This document shows positions 33,744 to 43,500 of a stretch of DNA of 64,000 nt, in pieces. The notes beneath the pieces are model-generated. The model was not told the DNA's origin, searched no databases, and saw only the letters and a program-made list of their open reading frames with translations. Origin of the DNA: Allobacillus salarius. Lineage in GTDB: Bacteria > Bacillota > Bacilli > Bacillales > Alkalibacillaceae. Within the stretch, counting starts at the first letter, position 1. Every line of letters starts with the position of its first letter. Position numbers and translations under genes: made by a program. The stretch is taken from NCBI RefSeq assembly GCF_007559425.1, contig NZ_VMHE01000008.1, positions 1 to 64,000 on the forward strand, written 5' to 3'.

Positions 33744-35555
33744 TTAAGCGAATTCTTTCGCTTTTTTTCTTTCAGGTTCAATCGTTTGCATCAATTTTTC
33801 TTTTATTTGTGTACTTGGAAGCTCCAAGAAGTCTGAAACTTGTTCACGGATGCCTTCCACTTCATCGAATGTACATTTTCCGATATAAATTTTTGGAAAT
33901 ACCTGCTCGTCTGACACTTCATTTTCACCAAGTAATTCCTCGTACATTTTTTCACCTGGACGGATTCCGCTGAACTCAATTTTCACTTCCTCTTCGTTCG
34001 CACCAGTAAGACGAATTAAGTTCTTCGCTAAGTCGACAATTTTCACTGGTTTACCCATATCAAGAACAAAGATTTCTCCTCCACGTGCTAGTGACCCTGC
34101 TTGGATTACCAAACGACTTGCTTCTGGAATGGTCATAAAATAACGTGTCATTTCTGGGTGTGTGACTGTGACTGGTCCACCTTTTGCAATTTGTTCTTTA
34201 AATAGCGGGATAACTGATCCACGACTACCTAAAACGTTACCGAAACGAACGGCACAAAATTTTGTTGCACTATGTTGTGCTAAGTTTTGAATAATCATTT
34301 CCGCTACTCGTTTTGTCGCGCCCATGACATTTGTAGGGTTTACGGCTTTATCAGTTGATACAAGTACAAATGTTTCGACTCTAAAATGGTCAGCCGCTTC
34401 AGCGACATTTTTTGTTCCAATAATATTATTTTTCACCGCTTCAATTGGATTAAATTCCATTAACGGAACGTGTTTATGTGCTGCCGCATGGTATACGACA
34501 TCTGGCTCATAAGTTGACATCACTTCGCCAATACGTTTCCGGTCCTGGACATCAGCAATAATTGGTTTAATATCAATTTTTCCATTTATCTTTCCACGAA
34601 GTTCACGTTCAATTTGATAGATGCTATTTTCACCATGTCCAAGTAACAATAGTTGGTTCGGTCCAAATTTAGCAATCTGACGACAGATTTCTGAACCAAT
34701 CGAACCACCGGCGCCTGTTATTAATACAGTTTTATTTCGTATATTGTTCCCGATTTTTTGCATGTCCAATTCGACAGGTTCACGTCCTAATAAGTCTTCA
34801 ATATCAACATCACGAAGTTCAGTTACACTGACTTTACCAGTCACTAAATCTTCAAACTTAGGAATCGTTTGAGTTTTCACACCAGTTTTTGAACAAAGTT
34901 GATAAACTTCATTGGCACGTGTCTTTGAAATTGAAGGAATCGCAAATATAATATGCTCAATTCGATATTTTTCAACAACTCTTTCAATATCATCTAGTTT
35001 TCCAGCAACTGGGACGCTTAGAATTTGTACACGTTTCTTTTTTGGATCATCGTCTACAAAAACAACTGGTTTTAATTCAGATTCCCGACTATCTGCAAGC
35101 TGTCTAGCGACCATAACTCCACCAGCACCTGCGCCGATAATCAGTGTGCGCTTCTTATTGGAAACACGAGTTAAAATACGGTCGCGAAAAACACGCCAAG
35201 CAAATCGACTGCCACCAATTAACAAAATATGTAACATGAACGTTGCGAATAGTGCACGAAGCATAATTTGATCTAACACGACGAATTGACCGATTGCTGC
35301 GACACTAATTGACAAACCAACGACATTAAAAATCGTCAATAATTCACCTATACTCGCATATTCCCAAGCTTTGCGGTACAAACCAAAACATACCGCGAGT
35401 ATATGATGCGAAACTAGTAGAATAGCTGAGGTAATCAGTATAGGTAGCCAATTGATTGTTTCGCTGTAAACAAGATATGTGCTTGCTACAATAGATGATG
35501 AAACTATTAAAGTATCAAGGAGTATTAGTAAAGTTAACCGTTTCTTGTATGTCAT
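33744..35555 (-). CDS. Membrane-bound UDP-HexNAc 4,6-dehydratase (EpsC/CapD/PglF-like)
   Basis: A 603-aa protein with four N-terminal membrane segments (about residues 8-115), a first nucleotide-binding region (TLIIGAGAGGVMVARQL, about residue 137) and a C-terminal SDR domain. There ITGAGGSIGSEICRQ binds NAD, and STDKAVNPTNVMGATKR holds the catalytic site with Met in place of the usual Tyr, as in the long dehydratases PglF and WbpM. It makes UDP-4-keto-6-deoxy-GlcNAc or its isomer, which the SDR half of the fusion at 17.4-19.4 kb could reduce. It is first in the leftward operon with a good promoter. Confidence 0.92.
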   Translation of the reverse strand: MTYKKRLTLLILLDTLIVSSSIVASTYLVYSETINWLPILITSAILLVSHHILAVCFGLYRKAWEYASIGELLTIFNVVGLSISVAAIGQFVVLDQIMLRALFATFMLHILLIGGSRFAWRVFRDRILTRVSNKKRTLIIGAGAGGVMVARQLADSRESELKPVVFVDDDPKKKRVQILSVPVAGKLDDIERVVEKYRIEHIIFAIPSISKTRANEVYQLCSKTGVKTQTIPKFEDLVTGKVSVTELRDVDIEDLLGREPVELDMQKIGNNIRNKTVLITGAGGSIGSEICRQIAKFGPNQLLLLGHGENSIYQIERELRGKINGKIDIKPIIADVQDRKRIGEVMSTYEPDVVYHAAAHKHVPLMEFNPIEAVKNNIIGTKNVAEAADHFRVETFVLVSTDKAVNPTNVMGATKRVAEMIIQNLAQHSATKFCAVRFGNVLGSRGSVIPLFKEQIAKGGPVTVTHPEMTRYFMTIPEASRLVIQAGSLARGGEIFVLDMGKPVKIVDLAKNLIRLTGANEEEVKIEFSGIRPGEKMYEELLGENEVSDEQVFPKIYIGKCTFDEVEGIREQVSDFLELPSTQIKEKLMQTIEPERKKAKEFA

Positions 35556-35640
35556 AACAAACTCCTTTCAAATTTTCTTAGTAGTTATGCGCTGAGTCTT
35601 TAGTATGGTTTTCAGCTTTATAAATAATGCTTTCGTCATA

Positions 35641-35669
35641 ATAATACATAGATTTTTCCAAAATTACAA
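35641..35669 (-). promoter_or_regulatory. SigA-type promoter of the epsC-like/galU operon
   Basis: Minus strand TTGTAA, 17-base spacer, TATTAT (5 of 6). It lies about 85 bases ahead of the dehydratase start in the divergent region facing the cpsC promoter. Confidence 0.6.
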
Positions 35670-35792
35670 GTTTATTTACCAATATTTATATCAACTTGGA
35701 CCTTTATAATTGTTAATCTCTTGTAGAGTATAACATGTCAACTAATTTGAATCGACATATTTTGGATTTCTGCTATTTTTCATTGCAAAATA

Positions 35793-35801
35793 TGTTATAA
35801 T
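35793..35801 (+). promoter_or_regulatory. Extended -10 promoter of the cpsC-cpsD-cpsB operon
   Basis: TGTTATAAT gives a TG extension and a perfect TATAAT about 45 bases ahead of the first gene, with a weak -35. It is about 120 bases from the divergent promoter, close enough for shared regulation. Confidence 0.6.
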
Positions 35802-35845
35802 TTCTCATGTGCAATATATTCTATTAATTCAAGTGGAGGTCCATC

Positions 35846-36577
35846 ATGGAAGAAACCATATCGTTACAGGAGATTTTTCTAGTGATTAAAAAGCGTGTAA
35901 AGCTGATTATTGCGATCACTCTTGCTGCAATCCTAGTTAGTGCATTAATCACTTTATTCCTTTTCACACCAAAATATGAAGCATCATCGCAATTTATTGT
36001 TAGCCAGTCTGAGCCAAGTCAGGAGCTGAATTTTAACGACATAAGAACAAACGTAGAAATGATTAATACATATAATGTCATTATTACGAGTCCGGCAATT
36101 ATAGATCAAGTTATCGAAAAGCTAGATTTGAATATGTCGAACGGAGCGCTTGCATCAAAAATCAATGTCGCTAACGCTCAAAGTTCTCAGGTTGTAAATG
36201 TAACCGTTACAGATACAGATCCGGCAGTCGCTGCGAATATTGCAAATACGACAGTAGAAGTATTTAAAGAATCAGTTCCTACATATATGAATGTCGATAA
36301 CGTAAGTATTTTATCTGCAGCAGTAGTAAGTGATGACCCAACTCCAGTTAGCCCGAGTGTTACGTTGAATATTGCAATTGCATTCGTTCTTGGTCTGATG
36401 ATTGGAGTAGGACTTGCTTTCTTGCTCGAATACTTTGATACAACGATTAAAACTGAAGAAGATATTGAAAAATTATTGGATACACCTGTTATGGGGGTCA
36501 TTCCAACAATGAATGCTAATACTACCGGAAATCCGTCCCGAGCGAAAAAAGGAAGAGGTGTACGAAATGGCGCGTAA
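35846..36577 (+). CDS. cpsC: Polysaccharide co-polymerase / kinase adaptor (Wzz-like)
   Basis: A 243-aa membrane protein that sets chain length and activates the partner tyrosine kinase. Two membrane segments (about residues 20-41 and 175-195) flank an extracellular Wzz-type domain. The proline-rich PTPVSP-type motif before the second segment reads PTPVSPSVTLN. The short cytoplasmic tail (LLDTPVMGVIP) matches kinase-contact regions in this family. The start has GGAGG upstream. Its last 11 bases overlap the kinase start, indicating coupled translation. Confidence 0.92.
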   Translation: MEETISLQEIFLVIKKRVKLIIAITLAAILVSALITLFLFTPKYEASSQFIVSQSEPSQELNFNDIRTNVEMINTYNVIITSPAIIDQVIEKLDLNMSNGALASKINVANAQSSQVVNVTVTDTDPAVAANIANTTVEVFKESVPTYMNVDNVSILSAAVVSDDPTPVSPSVTLNIAIAFVLGLMIGVGLAFLLEYFDTTIKTEEDIEKLLDTPVMGVIPTMNANTTGNPSRAKKGRGVRNGA

Positions 36578-37262
36578 AAAAACAATTACGAAAACATCAA
36601 TCTCGCGTAACTTAATATTACGTGACCAACCGAAATCACCCATCTCAGAACAATTCCGCACACTTCGAACAAACTTACAATTTTCAGCGATTGACAATGA
36701 CTTGAGGTCACTAATCGTTACCTCATCGGGTCCATCTGAAGGTAAGAGTACAACGGCAGCAAACTTGGCAATTGCTTTCGCTCAACAAGGAAAAAAAGTC
36801 TTACTTGTTGATGCAGATTTAAGAAAACCAACTTCACACTATACGTTCCGAATTCCAAACACATTTGGTCTGAGCAGTGTATTGATTGGTGAAAAAACAA
36901 TTGAAGGAACGGCTCAAACCGTAAACATACCGAATTTAAGCGTAATTCCGTGTGGGCCTGTACCACCGAATCCAGCTGAGTTACTCGGCTCACGAACGAT
37001 GAAGAACTTTATGGATACTGTACTCGAATCTTACGATTTAGTCATTTATGATACTCCTCCAGTTTTGGCAGTTACTGACTCACAAGTCATTGCTAATTCG
37101 GTTGATGGTGTGTTGCTCGTTGTTCGTAGTAAACATACAGAAAAGGATGCTGCCGTAAAAGCTAAGGAATTGCTTACTCAAGCAAAGGCTAACATTTTAG
37201 GCGTTGTGTTGAATGATCGTGAATTTAAAGAAACAAATTATTACTATTATTATGGAACTTAA
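36567..37262 (+). CDS. cpsD: Bacterial tyrosine (BY) kinase
   Basis: A 231-aa cytoplasmic autokinase of the CpsD/CapB/YwqD type. Walker A is SSGPSEGKSTTAANLA (about residue 50), the A' motif is VLLVDADLRKP, and Walker B is LVIYDTPP. The C-terminal tyrosine cluster NYYYYYGT is the autophosphorylation site removed by the phosphatase encoded next. I chose the ATG at 36567, preceded by GGAAGAGGTG. The longer frame to 36513 is only the previous gene in another phase. Confidence 0.94.
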   Translation: MARKKTITKTSISRNLILRDQPKSPISEQFRTLRTNLQFSAIDNDLRSLIVTSSGPSEGKSTTAANLAIAFAQQGKKVLLVDADLRKPTSHYTFRIPNTFGLSSVLIGEKTIEGTAQTVNIPNLSVIPCGPVPPNPAELLGSRTMKNFMDTVLESYDLVIYDTPPVLAVTDSQVIANSVDGVLLVVRSKHTEKDAAVKAKELLTQAKANILGVVLNDREFKETNYYYYYGT

Positions 37263-37268
37263 ACAACT

Positions 37269-37296
37269 GTCTCATAGGAAATCCTATGAGACTTTA
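37269..37296 (+). terminator. Hairpin between kinase and phosphatase genes
   Basis: GTCTCATAGG/CCTATGAGAC, a 10-bp perfect stem with a 4-base loop, followed by TTTATT. It sits 6 bases after the cpsD stop and just ahead of the cpsB ribosome binding site (AGGAGG). A partial terminator or RNA-processing site that lowers phosphatase relative to kinase is likely. Confidence 0.7.
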
Positions 37297-37314
37297 TTGT
37301 AGGAGGCTAATCAA

Positions 37315-38079
37315 ATGATTGATTTACATAGTCATATTTTATTCGGTGTCGATGATGGTGCACAAACAATAGAAGATAGTCTTGAAATGGCACGTTCGGC
37401 GGTTGCTGAAGGAATATCTGTTATTTATGCAACACCTCACCATTTGACTACTAGGTATGAAAATGAACGAGATATCGTTTTACCTAAGGTTGATATGCTA
37501 AATTCAGAATTTAAAAACCAAGGAATAGACTTAATAGTAAAACCCGGACAAGAGCTGCGTATTCAAGGAGATTTACTAGAAGGTTTACAGGGTAGCACAA
37601 GTATCCCTCTTGGTGATACACACTATCTTTTAGTCGAATTTCCATCAAATCATGTACCGCGTTATACCGAGCGAGTATTATTTGATATTCAAACAGAAGG
37701 TTACAAACCGATTATCGTCCATCCAGAGCGGAACAGTGATTTGATTCAAAATCCTAATAAACTACTGGACCTCGTACAAAATGGTGCATTAACACAAGTA
37801 ACCGCGGCCAGTGTTGCTGGTAAATTTGGGAAGAGAATTAAACAGTTTAGCACGCAATTAATTGAGTCGAACTTAACACACTTCGTCGCATCCGATGCAC
37901 ATAATACGACAACACGTGGGTTTTGTATGCGAGAGGCGTATGCGGAGATTGAGAAAGAGTTTGGATATGGGGTTAGTGAAATGCTGAAAGAAAATGCTCG
38001 CATGGTTGATCTGAATGAATCGGTTATCGGTGAACCTCCGATTGCTGTAAGGAAAAAGAAGAAGTTTTGGGTGTTTTAA
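37315..38079 (+). CDS. cpsB: PHP-family protein tyrosine phosphatase
   Basis: A 254-aa metal-dependent phosphatase of the CpsB/CapC/YwqE type that dephosphorylates the tyrosine tail of the kinase. Metal-binding motifs are MIDLHSHILFGVDDGA (residues 1-16), ATPHH, PGQELR, IVHPERN and ASDAHN, in the usual order for the PHP superfamily. AGGAGG lies 8 bases before the ATG. It is the last gene of the cps regulatory operon, followed by a strong bidirectional terminator. Confidence 0.94.
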   Translation: MIDLHSHILFGVDDGAQTIEDSLEMARSAVAEGISVIYATPHHLTTRYENERDIVLPKVDMLNSEFKNQGIDLIVKPGQELRIQGDLLEGLQGSTSIPLGDTHYLLVEFPSNHVPRYTERVLFDIQTEGYKPIIVHPERNSDLIQNPNKLLDLVQNGALTQVTAASVAGKFGKRIKQFSTQLIESNLTHFVASDAHNTTTRGFCMREAYAEIEKEFGYGVSEMLKENARMVDLNESVIGEPPIAVRKKKKFWVF

Positions 38080-38117
38080 TTGAGACACTTGAAGAACTGC
38101 TAACAGAGCCTATTAAT

Positions 38118-38150
38118 AAGAGTCACATGATAAGTAATCATGTGACTCTT
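38118..38150. terminator. Bidirectional terminator between cpsB and tagO
   Basis: AAGAGTCACATGAT / ATCATGTGACTCTT, a 14-bp perfect stem with a 5-base loop and T-rich flanks on both strands. It serves the two convergent genes. Confidence 0.9.
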
Positions 38151-38155
38151 ATTAT

Positions 38156-39223
38156 TTATTTTCGTTTCTTTACTATAAATTTCTTCAAAAAATCCAACAC
38201 AGGTTGCTTACCGCCAAGAACCAAACCTACTATTTCAGCAATGACATGCACTAGAAATAACGCAACCATTGCGCCTATCAACACAGCATTAATTGGCGAA
38301 TAGCTAAACAGGACACCTAATGCACCAAACAATCCACTAAAAGCATAAATCACTAAGACAGCTCCTCGATGACTTAAACCGGAGTCAATTAGTCGATAAT
38401 GTAAATGTTTCCGATCACCGAGCATGATACTTTCTCCGTCTTTCGCCCTCGTATACATCACAAAAATTGTATCTAAGATGGGAACAGCTAAAATAATTAA
38501 TGGGATAAAAAAACTGAACAACGTTACATTTTTAAATAGACCGAGCATAGAAATAACTGCAATCATATATCCTAGAAAAAGTGACCCTGAATCCCCCATA
38601 TAAATCTTCGAAGGATAAAAATTATGATATAGAAATCCTAAGTTAGAACCAATTGTGATAATACAAAGAAAAGCTACGACATAATTCGCATCAAGAATAG
38701 CAGTTACACCAATACTGAGTAACGCAATCGTTGTAACCCCGGCAGCCAAACCATCCAATCCATCAATCAAGTTAATCGCATTGGCTACAGCAATAATCCA
38801 AATAATAGTAATAATTACACTTAAGTTTCCAAGCTCAACTTCGCCTAAAAATGGAATGTTGATTCTTTCGATTAGTAAATCTGATGCAACGATAATAGAA
38901 GCCGCAATGAACTGACCAATCAATTTCACGACAGGTTTCAAGTTATACTTATCATCTAGAAAACCGACAATAAGCATAACAACAGCACCTAAGATAACAG
39001 CTAGTTGGTGATCATGATTGGGCCAAAACATCATATAAGTAATCATCACACCAAGGAAAATAGCTATTCCACCTAAATAAGGTTGTTCCATCGTATGAAT
39101 CTTTCGCTCATCGGGTTGATCAACTATATTAAATACAATTGCTAACTTTCTTACTAACGGTGTGATAAGTAAGGCTGCAAGCAATGAAATGATAAAAGCT
39201 ACGAAAAGAAATATAAATGCCAT
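38156..39223 (-). CDS. tagO: Undecaprenyl-phosphate GlcNAc-1-phosphate transferase
   Basis: Starts wall teichoic acid linkage-unit synthesis by moving GlcNAc-1-P to undecaprenyl phosphate. The 355-aa MraY/WecA-type protein has about 11 membrane segments. Conserved cytoplasmic loops include VDQPDERKIHT, GFLDDKYNLKP (Asp pair), NLIDGLDGLAAG and the C-terminal GDRKHLHYRL histidine motif. The ATG at 39223 has AGAGGGA upstream; the longer frame to 39289 does not. It follows mnaA in an operon. It may also feed other glycans. Confidence 0.95.
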   Translation of the reverse strand: MAFIFLFVAFIISLLAALLITPLVRKLAIVFNIVDQPDERKIHTMEQPYLGGIAIFLGVMITYMMFWPNHDHQLAVILGAVVMLIVGFLDDKYNLKPVVKLIGQFIAASIIVASDLLIERINIPFLGEVELGNLSVIITIIWIIAVANAINLIDGLDGLAAGVTTIALLSIGVTAILDANYVVAFLCIITIGSNLGFLYHNFYPSKIYMGDSGSLFLGYMIAVISMLGLFKNVTLFSFFIPLIILAVPILDTIFVMYTRAKDGESIMLGDRKHLHYRLIDSGLSHRGAVLVIYAFSGLFGALGVLFSYSPINAVLIGAMVALFLVHVIAEIVGLVLGGKQPVLDFLKKFIVKKRK

Positions 39224-39307
39224 AATAGATCCCTCTACATCTTTATAAAATATCATTCTTATCATAGCATAGCTGCAGCCTACCACCAATTATAATTCGG
39301 TTACAAT

Positions 39308-40414
39308 TTATTTTTCGATATAGTCTTTTATAATATCCACAATTCGTTGGGAAGCTTGCCCATCTCCATATGGGTTGGAAGCTTTGGCCATCTTCTTATA
39401 GCTCGTTTCATTAGAGAGTAATTCATCAGCCATAAGAAATATTTCTTCTTCATTGGTTCCCGCCAACTTTAACGTTCCCGCTTCAACTCCCTCTGGTCTT
39501 TCGGTAGTGTCTCTTAGCACTAGAACAGGAACACCTAAGGATGGTGCTTCTTCTTGAATACCGCCAGAATCGGTCATAATTAAATGTGAGTGAGCCGCAA
39601 AATTGTGGAAGTCGATGACACCTAGAGGTTCGATCAAGTCAATTTGCTCGTTATTTCCTAGTATTTCATGAGCAGCATTCCTTACCAACGGATTTAAATG
39701 AACAGGGTAAACGACATGGATGCCTTTATGTTTACTTACTAATCGCTTAATGGCTTTAAATATTTGTTCTAACCCTTCCCCTAGGTTCTCTCGCCGATGC
39801 GCTGTTACTAAAACAAGCTTTTTGTCACCTATTCGATCTAGAATTTTACTTGTATAGTTTTTATCTACGGTCGTATTCAATGCATCGATTGCTGTATTGC
39901 CAGTCACGAAAATCTGAGAGGCTGGTTTATTTTCTTTTAGTAAGTTATCCTTCGCATTTTCAGTCGGTGCAAAGTGCAAGTCTGCTAGTATTCCTGTCAA
40001 CTCACGATTTGCTTCTTCTGGAAATGGCGATTGTTTATTGCCCGTGCGTAACCCTGCCTCGATATGACCAATTGGGATATTGTGATAAAAAGCAGCCAAA
40101 GATGCAGAGAAAGTAGTAGTTGTATCACCGTGAACTAATATGAGATCAGGAGAAACCTTTTGAATAACTTCCTCCACTCCTTCAAGGACATTAGAAGTAA
40201 TTTGAGTTAAAGTCTGCTCTTTCTTCATCACGTTTAAGTCAAAATCAGGTGTAATATTGAATACATCTAACACTTGATCCAACATTTCACGATGTTGGGC
40301 AGTTACTGTAACGATTGTTTCAAAGTCATCTAGTCTGTTTTTCAATTCATTTATAACCGGTGCCATCTTTATCGCTTCTGGTCGAGTGCCAAAAATCGCC
40401 ATGATTTTCTTCAT
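39308..40414 (-). CDS. mnaA: UDP-GlcNAc 2-epimerase
   Basis: Interconverts UDP-GlcNAc and UDP-ManNAc and so supplies the second sugar of the teichoic acid linkage unit (used by TagA). The 368-aa GT-B-like enzyme shows IFGTRPEAIKMAPVI (residues 7-21), HGDTTTTFSASLAAF, HIEAGLRTG and TDSGGIQEEAPSLG, the family signatures. It is upstream of tagO with an 84-base gap. Full length with no anomalies. Confidence 0.95.
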   Translation of the reverse strand: MKKIMAIFGTRPEAIKMAPVINELKNRLDDFETIVTVTAQHREMLDQVLDVFNITPDFDLNVMKKEQTLTQITSNVLEGVEEVIQKVSPDLILVHGDTTTTFSASLAAFYHNIPIGHIEAGLRTGNKQSPFPEEANRELTGILADLHFAPTENAKDNLLKENKPASQIFVTGNTAIDALNTTVDKNYTSKILDRIGDKKLVLVTAHRRENLGEGLEQIFKAIKRLVSKHKGIHVVYPVHLNPLVRNAAHEILGNNEQIDLIEPLGVIDFHNFAAHSHLIMTDSGGIQEEAPSLGVPVLVLRDTTERPEGVEAGTLKLAGTNEEEIFLMADELLSNETSYKKMAKASNPYGDGQASQRIVDIIKDYIEK

Positions 40415-40455
40415 AATATCAACCCTTCAATTATTGTCTATCTCTTACTATATCA

Positions 40456-40493
40456 AAAAGCTGCTTCAGAAGGATACTTCTAAAGCAGCTTTT
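40456..40493. terminator. Terminator of the M14 peptidase gene
   Basis: AAAAGCTGCTT / AAGCAGCTTTT with an inner AGAAG/CTTCT stem and GATA loop forms one long hairpin. T-rich on the minus strand after the stem. It separates the peptidase gene from mnaA. Confidence 0.88.
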
Positions 40494-40504
40494 CATTATA
40501 TTAT

Positions 40505-43500
40505 CTACCTTTTATTTCTATTGTTATACGCTTCTTCTGCAAGCATAAGCCCAATCGACTTATTTTGATTCCATATTCTATCGAAGTTGCTTATTGGTAC
40601 TGGTCTTGGACCAACGTGTGGTGAAATTTCTGGTGTGAATCCTGGTGTTTTCAAAGAGTCAATGACCCAATCTGTATATCCACCACCACTTGGATTAGAC
40701 TGTTGTGGAATCATCCAGTAACCCGTTTGATTACTAATTTGGTTAGCAATTTTTCTACTAGTTAATCTTAATGAACCTGCTGCGTTATAAGCCCAATAAA
40801 GGACTTCCCCTGAAGAATGATAAGCAACATGTGTTTTAAAATTATGTTTCTTCGCTAAGTTAGCAACGGCTATTACTTCCGGTTCGCTAAGTGGTCGCAA
40901 TCCTTTAAATCTCTCTGGACCTGGAGAATACTCAAGGTTACGTATCGTATTCCAACCGGCTGGGTATTGTCGGTTTAAATCAACACCCCTTGAATTGGCT
41001 TTCCAAGCTTTAAAGTCTTTACTACCGCTATTCATTCGGATTAACTGACTATAATTTGAGAATCCGCTTGGACCGAATTGGTTTAGAGTAACCCCATCAG
41101 GGTTAACCATTGGTACGTAATAGATTGTGACTTTAGATAATAAATCTCTCACATTATAACCGTTATATTTTGAACCTTTCGCAAATGCCTGGCTATATTG
41201 ATCGATTTGATTCATAACAAGATTAGTCGTTAGCCATTCACGGGCATGGTGTGCTGCGTTAATTGTAATTTTCGTGTCGCCATATCCTAGTTTGACAAGA
41301 TAAATATTTCTACCCTCAACTGATTTACCAATCACTTCGGTGTTAATCAATCCCGAATAATGTTGTTCCAATTGATTTATATCCGTTACCATATCTCTAT
41401 AAGAATATACTTGTTTCGGATTCACAAATGATCTTGGCTTGATTTGATTGTCAATAATGTCACTTTTGGAGATATATCCTGTCTTAGGTTTTCCATTAAC
41501 ATACACAGTCGCTTCATACCAATTATCCGTATACGTTTTAAACGTTAGCTGCGAGTTTAAAGAGTATCCTTTTAATTTAGTGGACTTCTTAGATAAACCG
41601 TTGTACACATATACATTTGGTTTTGCAGCAAAGCCTTTCTGCGTTGTTTGCTTAGCACCATCTAAAAGAATATCTTTTTTATTTATATATCCTGTGTTCG
41701 CTTTACCATTTATATATACAGTTGCCTTATACCAATCATTCAAATATGGTTTAAATTTTAGGACCGAACCTTCTCTGTAATTTTTAAGCGTTTTAGTATT
41801 ATTGTTAGGACCGGAATAAACTTTTGTATGATATCTTTTGGCTATGCCTGATGTTATTTTTCCATCCGCTTTTGGTGTTTCTACATCAGCAGAATAAATA
41901 TACCCTGTTCGTTTCTTTCCGTTTACATATACCGTTGCTCTGTACCAATTATTAATATAAGTTTCATATTTTAGTAAACTTCCAGCGTGGTAAGATTTTA
42001 AAGGTTTACTATTTTTGGATGGGGTAGAATAGACATGTGTTTTTTGATTTAAAGAAATTCCCTCTAAGCTTTTAGGATTATCGGTCGGTTGTTCAACATC
42101 TGAACTAGCTATATAACCTGTTTCTTTTTTTCCATTTTTATAAATGGTTGCTTGGTACCAACCTTCCATAAACGTTCTGTATTTAAGAATAGATCCTTTT
42201 GAATAGCTTTTTCTTGCTTTAGAAGCTCTGGTAGGTCCTTCATAAACGTGAACAGGTGCTTTCACAGCTACTCCTTCCAATTTTTTTGAATCAGTAGGTT
42301 GATAGACATCATTTGCATGTATATAGCCTGTACGTTTCTTTCCATTTAGATAAATAGTAGCTTTGTACCAGCCATCAATGAAAGTTTCATATTTTAAATT
42401 ACTACCGGCTCTGTAAGACTTCAGTTGCTTAACATTTTTGTTAGCTTTTGCATACACTTTCGTCGGATGTTTAATTGCAATTCCATTTAAAGTTTTTGGG
42501 TTTGTAGTAGGTTCTATGACATCCGTTTTTGCAATATAACCCGTTTTTCTTTTTCCATTTACATAAACGAATGCTCTATACCATCCATCAGAGAATGTTT
42601 CGTATTTTAATATAGAACCCTTGAGATAACTTTTATGAACCGACGCATCTTTTGTTGGACCTTGATAAACATGAACTTTACTGTTCACAGCAACACCACT
42701 AAGTTTTTCAACTTTAGAAGGTAGACCTTGAACATCTTTTGAACTAATATATCCAGTCTGTTTTTGACCGTTGATATAAACGGATGCTTGATACCAGCCA
42801 TCAATATATGAATTGTAAATGAGTTTGCTTCCTGCTGAGTATGCTTTTAGTGCTTTGCTATTCTTCGTAGCTTGGTGGTAAACAAGAGTTGGTTCCTTCG
42901 TTGCGATACCACTATATTGCTTAGGTGATTCAGTCGGCTCGACTACATCACTTTTAGCAATATAGCCGACCTTTTTCTTTCCACCAACATAAACATAAGC
43001 TTTATACCATTCATCAGAAAATGTCTCATATTTTAATATAGATCCTTTCTGATAACTCTTATGCACTCCTGAACCATGTGAAGGACCTTTGTAAACATTT
43101 ACTTGATCTTTCAAAGCAACACCTTGTAGTTTCTCAACTTCAGTGGTAGGTTCAATAACGTCTCTTGCATCTATATAACCAGTATATTTTATCCCTCCTA
43201 CATAAACAGTAGCCTCATACCAGCCGTCGATAAATGTTCTATACACTAACTTGCTACCAGAAGCATAATCTTTAACAGCGTCACTATTAGTATTAGGTTG
43301 GCTATAAACCTTCGTAGGTTGCTTTAAAGCTATTCCGCTTTTCTGCACTGGATTTGATTCACTTTCTTGAATAGTTGAACCTTTAAAAAATCCATAAGTG
43401 CCATTGATTGATGTGGCATACCAACCATTATCGAGCACAAGATAGTTTAAGAGTTTACCTTTTGAAAATGTGTCAATCTTTTGACTACCTTCAGAAGGAT

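Noticed and set aside
41446-43339. CRISPR-like or satellite repeat array, given the regular spacing of similar sequences
   Set aside because: The repeat period (about 210 bases) is coding and in frame, with diverged copies encoding SH3-like modules.
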